Of a stretch of 64,000 bases of DNA, positions 59,128 through 64,000 are shown one piece after another. Below the pieces are notes generated by a model. That model did not search any database, was not told the DNA's origin, and saw only the letters and a list, made by a program, of their open reading frames with translations. Source of the stretch: Trema orientale (lineage: Eukaryota > Streptophyta > Magnoliopsida > Rosales > Cannabaceae); NCBI GenBank assembly GCA_002914845.1, contig JXTC01000062.1, positions 648,203 to 712,202 of the forward strand, in the 5' to 3' direction. Position numbers and translations under genes: made by a program. How positions within the stretch are numbered: position 1 is the first letter of the stretch; each line of letters begins with the position of its first letter.

Positions 59128-59692
59128 GAAGCCCGACAAAATGACAAGCTCTGCTGTTTCTATCTCAACCAGTCCCGCCAAAAGTGAACCCACCAGCCGC
59201 CACCCGTTGCTAGGTTCTTCATAAACCTATTCTTCCTTAACCTATACATATATATATATATATAGGTTGCCAATCCAGTAGGTATTTCTTTTTTTTTTAC
59301 CCTATATGTAGGTATTTTATTTAGCTGTTGGATCATCATCTAATGGTGATCTAATGGCTATAATGGGGTGCATGAAAAGACGTGCATCATTAATGTTATT
59401 TCTCTCTCTTACTTTTTATAAAAAAATATGGATGATAAATTTTCATTGGCCAAATTGATACCTATGCATAGGTAAAAAAAAAGTTACCTACTGGATTGGT
59501 GCCCATATATATATAGCGTATTTGCTTAAGACATTAGTTATATATATATATATAGTTATCTGCGAAGCCTGACAAAACGACATGCTTTGCTGCTTCCGTC
59601 TCGACCAGTCTCGCCAATTGTGAACCCACCAGCCGCTGCCCATTGCTAGGTTCTTCATAAACCTATTCTTTCTTAACCTATACATATATATA
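59128..59692. repeat. Duplicated leader segment surrounding MITE copy 2
   Basis: The sequence at 59128-59264 (GAAGCCCGACAAAATGAC through GTGAACCCACCAGCCGCC and CTTCATAAACCTATTCTT) is repeated at 59564-59692 with modest divergence. Each copy is followed by a MITE of family A, but the two MITEs are in opposite orientation. The leader also has an internal repeat of GCCGAGCACCGTGCAGCTT at about 58945 and 59047. Confidence 0.8.
59265..59504. mobile_element. MITE, family A copy 2
   Basis: Starts GGTTGCCAATCCAGTAGG and ends CTACTGGATTGGTGCCC, within TATATA runs on both sides. The body matches 8747-8976. It lies inside the leader of the gag-only LTR element, so it entered after or together with that element. 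Confidence 0.85.
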
Positions 59693-59928
59693 GGCACCAA
59701 TCCAGTAGGTATTTTTTTTTACTTATACATAGGTATCATTTTAGTCAATGAAAATTTATCATGCACATTTTTTATAGTAAAAAATAAGAGAGAGAAATAA
59801 CATTAATGATGCGCGTCTTTTTATGTACCTCATTATAGCCATTAGATCACCATTAGATGATGATCCAATGGCTAAAAAAAAATACCTACACATAGGTAAA
59901 AAAAAAATATACCCACTGGATTGGCAAC
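59693..59928. mobile_element. MITE, family A copy 3 (inverted)
   Basis: Starts GGCACCAATCCAGTAGG and ends CACTGGATTGGCAAC. Over its length it is the reverse complement of 59265-59504, so the pair could form a large hairpin about 190 bp apart. Confidence 0.85.
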
Positions 59929-61373
59929 ATATATATATATTTAAAAAAAAAAAAGAAAGGTCATTTACCTGTTACCCATGCCTCTCATGTGAGGGGTCCT
60001 ATTTATTTATTAGCTTTTACTCATATACATTAAAAGAAATGAAAAAAGGAAAAAAAACATAGAAAAACAAATATATATATATATATATACAAAAAAAAAT
60101 GAGTGAGCAAAATATTGAGTCATCGAGGGTTAAATCTATCTCCATTGTAGTTCAATCTGAGGGAGTATTCAATGCGGGAATCATTCTTACAAAGACAAAT
60201 TATGATATATGGTCTCAGTTGATGGAAATGCATATTACCGAAAGAGACAAGATCTTCTACACTCCTGGCAAAACTAAGCCACATGCGGAATGGGATAAAG
60301 GATACAAAAAGCGGTATACTGAAAATCAAAAAGTTAAACGGTGGCTACTAATGTCCGTGTCACCAGAAATTATGAGGCATTATATATACTTACCCACTGC
60401 CTATGACACTTGGGATGCTTTGTCCAAAGCATTCTACGATAAAAGTGATGAATTACAAGTGTTTACTCTGAACCAGAAGGCTTTCTTAGCAAAACAAAAG
60501 GGGAAAATACTCTCTCTATATTATGGAGAGTTGACCGAAATTTTCCAAGAATTGGACCATCATGATAGGGTGGTTATAAAGGATCCAGATGATGTCAAAA
60601 CATATCGTAAGACCATTGAACGACAGCGGGTTCACATATTCCTTGCCGGCTTAGATGATGTTTTTGACCAAATTTATGGAGAAATTCTACACAAAGAACC
60701 AGTTCCAAATTTAGACGAATGCTATTTTTTGGTTCGCCGTGAAGAAATACGATGCACCACATTAAACAAGGAGGTAGAACAACCAGAGTCTTCAGCATTG
60801 ATGACTCAAAATAGATCCAATCAGAAATAGCTTCCTCAAAATCAACAATCAAGATCTGACAAGTTCAACCACAAATGCACCCATTGCCACAAATCTGGTC
60901 ATACAAAAACTGATGTTTTGAACTTGTTGAGTATCCAGAATGGTAGGACCATAACCGTGATCCACAGACAAAGAATTTCAAAGAGACTTCCACTGCTGCA
61001 GTCATTAAAATAAAGACCCGAGATAAAATAGGCAAAGGTGTCTCAGCATTGACAACAACTGCAGATGATTTCATGCAGTATTGAATTGAATTAAAGCCTA
61101 TATTGTGAAGCTCATGATAGTGTGAGCTTGGCATGTGAAGTTTTTTAAATTGAAGCCTATGCTGTAAAGCTTATGATGGTGTAAGCCTGGCATATGAAGC
61201 TTCCAAACTTTGTTGTGGTACTATAAAGCTTATGTGAATTTAAGTCTGGCATGTGAAGTTTTTAGGAGTCAATCTGTTGTGAGACTCATATGAACTTGAG
61301 TTTAGCATGAGAGATTTCCAAAGTAGTTCTAAATCTTTATACCCAAGTTGGTACATACCAACTTGAGGGAGAG

Positions 61374-61551
61374 TATTGAAATATTTTTAAGAATATTATC
61401 TCCCTCATTTTCTTATTTAGGAGAATGTCCCTTCTGAAAATGAGCAACATGTTTATAAGATGTTTGGTCACAAATATCTCTATATAACCCTTGCTTGTAT
61501 TTGTGATTCAAGTATGAATGAATGAAAATGTAGCTTATTTATGTTTTCACA
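61374..61551 (+). repeat. 3' LTR of gag-only element
   Basis: 178 bp, begins TATTGAAATATTTTTAAG after the purine tract TTGAGGGAGAG and ends ATGTTTTCACA at the target duplication TTAAG. Confidence 0.87.
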
Positions 61552-61854
61552 TTAAGTATGGCATCTTATGCAAATATTCCTCTTCAATGATCTCTTCTCT
61601 TCATCTTCCATCCCCTGCCACTTTTAAGTATGGCGCTAAGAAATTCAGAGCACAAGCTCACCATTTAACCTGTCTCCAACTTCCTCTTCTCCTCTGGTAA
61701 CTCTAGACCTAGTAAAGTATCGACGTAGCATAACACGGTTCATTTTCATTTTCAGTTAAGCCGGCCTTGCTTATCCTCGCTGCATTGATCTTACTCTAGG
61801 AATTTATCAAGGGGACCAAAACGGCATCCTGGTCCACATGAAGCTGAAATAGTT

Positions 61855-63122
61855 TGTTGGAAAAATGGATGTATTACACCATTTTGATTAGCCATATTGA
61901 GACAAACTTATGGGTAGGACCCACTACATATTAGTGAGAGGTTATTGTTGATATGTATTCTCCTTTGTGAGTACATAAAATTCAAGTATTTACTTGCTCA
62001 AAATGGTAATGGGGTGAATGAAAAATTGTCACCCAAAATGAGCCAAGTGAGAAGGAAAAAAGAGTGGGAATTTGTTTAAGTCCCACATGGAAAAGGAACA
62101 CAAACCAAGAGGAGTTTATATAGAGTTGTCTAACTTTTAGTTAGTAACTTGATAAGCTGAGAGGCTCTTTATTGCGCGCACACGCAGGGGGTACAAATCA
62201 TGGGTCAGACAGCATGCGCTTGTGTGCGCCCGCGCGTCCTGCGGGCACGAATATCAGACCAAAAAGTCCACTCCGAATTGGGCCTCGTTCTGCACCTTGA
62301 ACTATTTTTTTTTCCTATCTCAAAGCCCAAAAGAGAGTTCTAAAACCAGAAACGTTTGGGACTTAATGAAATGTAACATCCAAATTTTTTAAAGGCTATA
62401 ATAGTTCTGTAACAGCCTAAAAAATATTTGGAATTAATTTCCAAAACTGATAAAATATTTTTAGGCTTTATGGAGAGGATTGATGGCAGATACCCCCTTG
62501 AGCACTACAAAAAGAGAGTTCATCTTTACTTCTAAACACACCAAAAAAAAAAAAAAAAAGCAATCAGCTCTTTGTTCTCTCTTTTATTCTCTCTGTGGCA
62601 GTTAGAAGTTATTTAGAGTGGTGAGTGAGTGAGGTTTTGAGTTTCGAGTTTAAACTCTCTCTTGGAGTCTCTTGTTTTCCTGGTAATAGTGTTTGGGTGC
62701 TTTTCAGTTCGTTAGAAGTAGCAATTTGGTGCAATCTTGCTACTTGTCAGCCGTTTTATCCTGGGAAACGGACGCCGTTAGCATTCCTTTAAGCACCCCG
62801 ATGAGGAGGCGTAACTGTTTTAAGGACATTGTGTGAAACACAAGACTCGGTTTATTTTCCTTAAACTCTTCTATTATTGTGGTTACTACTATCATAATTA
62901 ATTACTATAGTAAATTAATTGTGATTTTGCTACGTTATTAGCTTTATTTTATGATAGTTATTATTATCCTAGTTATAATTAATAAATTGTGATTTATTAT
63001 AATAAAAAATTATGTGATTCCTCTTTTGTTTATTATTATTAGGATATTCATACTATTGATATAATATTGTTATACTTTCATTTCTAGATTAATTATTATT
63101 AGTTGCAATAATTTTTCTAACA
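61855..63122. mobile_element. Solo LTR inserted in the P450 pseudogene
   Basis: A 1268-bp block beginning TGTTGGAAAAATGG and ending ATTTTTCTAACA (TG...CA). It is flanked by TAGTT (61850-61854) and CAGTT (63123-63127), a 5-bp target duplication with one mismatch. P450 coding sequence continues directly on both sides (RWREL on one side, LFQLHVDQ on the other), which fixes the boundaries. There is no coding sequence inside; it contains TTTATATAGAG near 62116 and a GC-rich GCGCGCACACGC stretch, consistent with an LTR promoter region. Orientation not certain. The mismatch in the target repeat suggests some age. Confidence 0.85.
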
Positions 63123-63833
63123 CAGTTCTCGCCACCGCTTTCTCAGCAAAATCCTACTCAAACTGGGCCAAAAATTGAGCGTACTGATCCGTCAGTAGGC
63201 CAAAAGCAAGTGACGCTGGACGGTCTCGATTTCTTTGATCTTGTCCTCCTCAAGCTATCCCCGAAACACATCAAAACCAAGAGACAAAACATGGCATACT
63301 GGAAGTGATCCAACACTCGGACGCCTTCATAAGCGGATCTTTTTCGAGAGAACTGGAGGCGGTTGAGGAGAACATCGAGCACCCATTTGGTAGGACTTGA
63401 CGCGCGAAGCGTTGAGGATTTCGGAGGTGAGGTTGCGGCGGAGGAGGCGCCAGGTGGGGCCGTACGGGGCGGAGTTGATGTTATGCCGGTTGCTGCTGAA
63501 GACCAAACAGGTGGCGAGGTCGGCGAATACAGTGCCGTTCTGGATGAAGGCCTGGTGGGCGAGAACGCGGTCTAAGACGAAGGCGGCGGGGCGGGGACCA
63601 ATGCGGAGAGAGACGACGGGGCCGTAGTTGGCGTGGAGGTTGCGGAGGATGGGCTCCAGCTCTGAGAAGGATTTGCGGAGCCATATGAGGTTGCTGATGA
63701 TGGGAAGGCCGGGTGAGGGGTCCCGGAGCTGGAGCTTTTTATTTATGTAGATTTTGGGAAAGAAGAGGCTGATCAGGATTGAGATGGAGACGGAGACGAA
63801 GATGATGATGAGGAAGAACACCTAGTTTTCCAT

Positions 63834-64000
63834 TGTTTATTTTTGGTCACTTTTGATGATTATTAGTCTCTAGTCTCCACCATTACGTACCACCACAATA
63901 GCCGAAGCCAAAACTCAAGCTAATGATAACATATATCATTTATGTAAGCGAAAAAAAAAAAAAAACCAAGAAATATACAAAATATAAAGAAAAATTTGCA
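63834..64000. other. Upstream flank of the P450 pseudogene
   Basis: AT-rich flank with a poly-A run at 63951-63965. Presumably the former promoter side of the pseudogene; no motif identified. Confidence 0.4.

Larger units (their letters stand above)
58406..61551 (+). mobile_element. Short Copia-like LTR element carrying gag only
   Basis: A 3146-bp element bounded by LTRs and flanked by the perfect 5-bp duplication TTAAG (58401-58405 and 61552-61556) inside the P450 pseudogene. Next to the left LTR is the primer site TGGTATCAGAGCT (58588-58600), of the initiator-Met tRNA type; a purine-rich tract precedes the right LTR. A gag-like frame of 243 codons (60099-60830, UBN2/Copia-type with NYDIWSQLMEMHI and YDTWDALSKAFY) is followed by a zinc-knuckle-like CTHCHKSGHTKTD. 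No integrase, RT or RNase H sequence is present, so it is a deletion derivative or a non-autonomous family. Its leader is long, GC-rich and contains two MITEs. LTRs are roughly 90 percent alike by eye, older than the Copia element at 18 kb, perhaps three to four million years. Confidence 0.88.
57943..63833 (-). pseudogene. CYP89-type cytochrome P450 pseudogene in three pieces
   Basis: P450 sequence occurs on the minus strand as an N-terminal piece (63833-63128), a middle piece (61854-61557) and a C-terminal piece (58405-57943). The pieces are separated by a solo LTR and by a Copia-like element. Family signs are DPSPGLPIISNLIWLRKSF, SSNRHNINSAPYGPTWRLLR, DHFQYAMFCLLVLMCFGD, LHKMPYLK, the K-helix EGLR and the heme loop PFSVGRRICPG with its Cys. 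CYP89A genes are normally intronless and about 510 residues. Besides the insertions, codon 4 is TAG (63822-63824), the frame shifts near 63382 and again after CFGD near 63240, and the middle piece has in-frame stops and lacks most of the I-helix region with its AGTDTT-type motif. Stops also follow FE and GK near the C terminus. It cannot make a working enzyme. Confidence 0.92.

Overview
The window is nuclear DNA of a flowering plant, most likely a eudicot. It has intron-rich genes with GT-AG introns, AT-rich spacers full of miniature inverted-repeat elements (MITEs), Copia-type LTR retroelements, and plant-only families (YSL metal transporter, CYP89-type P450, plastid-targeted proteins). No bacterial operons, CRISPR arrays or rRNA genes are seen. 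I cannot name the species.

Layout. At 0.2-1.8 kb lie the last exons of a PH-domain-like protein that runs in from outside the window. At 2.7-7.3 kb (minus strand) is a complete seven-exon YSL7/8-type transporter, with a GC-rich foldback element in its second intron. From 7.3 to 26 kb there is no intact host gene. This stretch holds a tRNA-derived SINE, several MITEs (one MULE-like with a 9-bp target duplication, one Tourist-like), and a 6.6-kb decayed Copia element (18276-24924) that has itself been hit by a 1.7-kb solo-LTR-like insertion. At 26.3 kb is an intronless gene for an acidic tail-anchored-looking protein of unknown role. At 31.6-39.3 kb is a 21-exon STE20/germinal-centre-type kinase.

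Between 41 and 52 kb four genes in a row encode proteins with organelle-targeting-like N termini: two unknown plastid membrane proteins arranged tail to tail, a MYG1-type exonuclease/hydrolase, and an HpcH/HpaI-type aldolase. From 52 to 58 kb there are only MITEs (two copies of one family side by side, and a clear hAT MITE with an 8-bp target duplication) and AT-rich spacer. From 57.9 to 63.8 kb (minus strand) lies a CYP89-type P450 pseudogene cut into three pieces by two LTR insertions: a gag-only 3.1-kb Copia-like element (target duplication TTAAG) and a 1.27-kb solo LTR (TAGTT/CAGTT).

The genes do not form one pathway. The transporter, kinase, organelle proteins and P450 look like independent genes in a transposon-rich neighbourhood. 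The clearest reconstructable story is the stepwise destruction of the P450. I found no convincing previously undescribed biological system. The most uncommon items are the gag-only element with an inverted MITE pair in its leader, and the sharp composition change inside the YSL gene. Exon maps were built by hand from splice signals, frame continuity and family resemblance, and are predictions.
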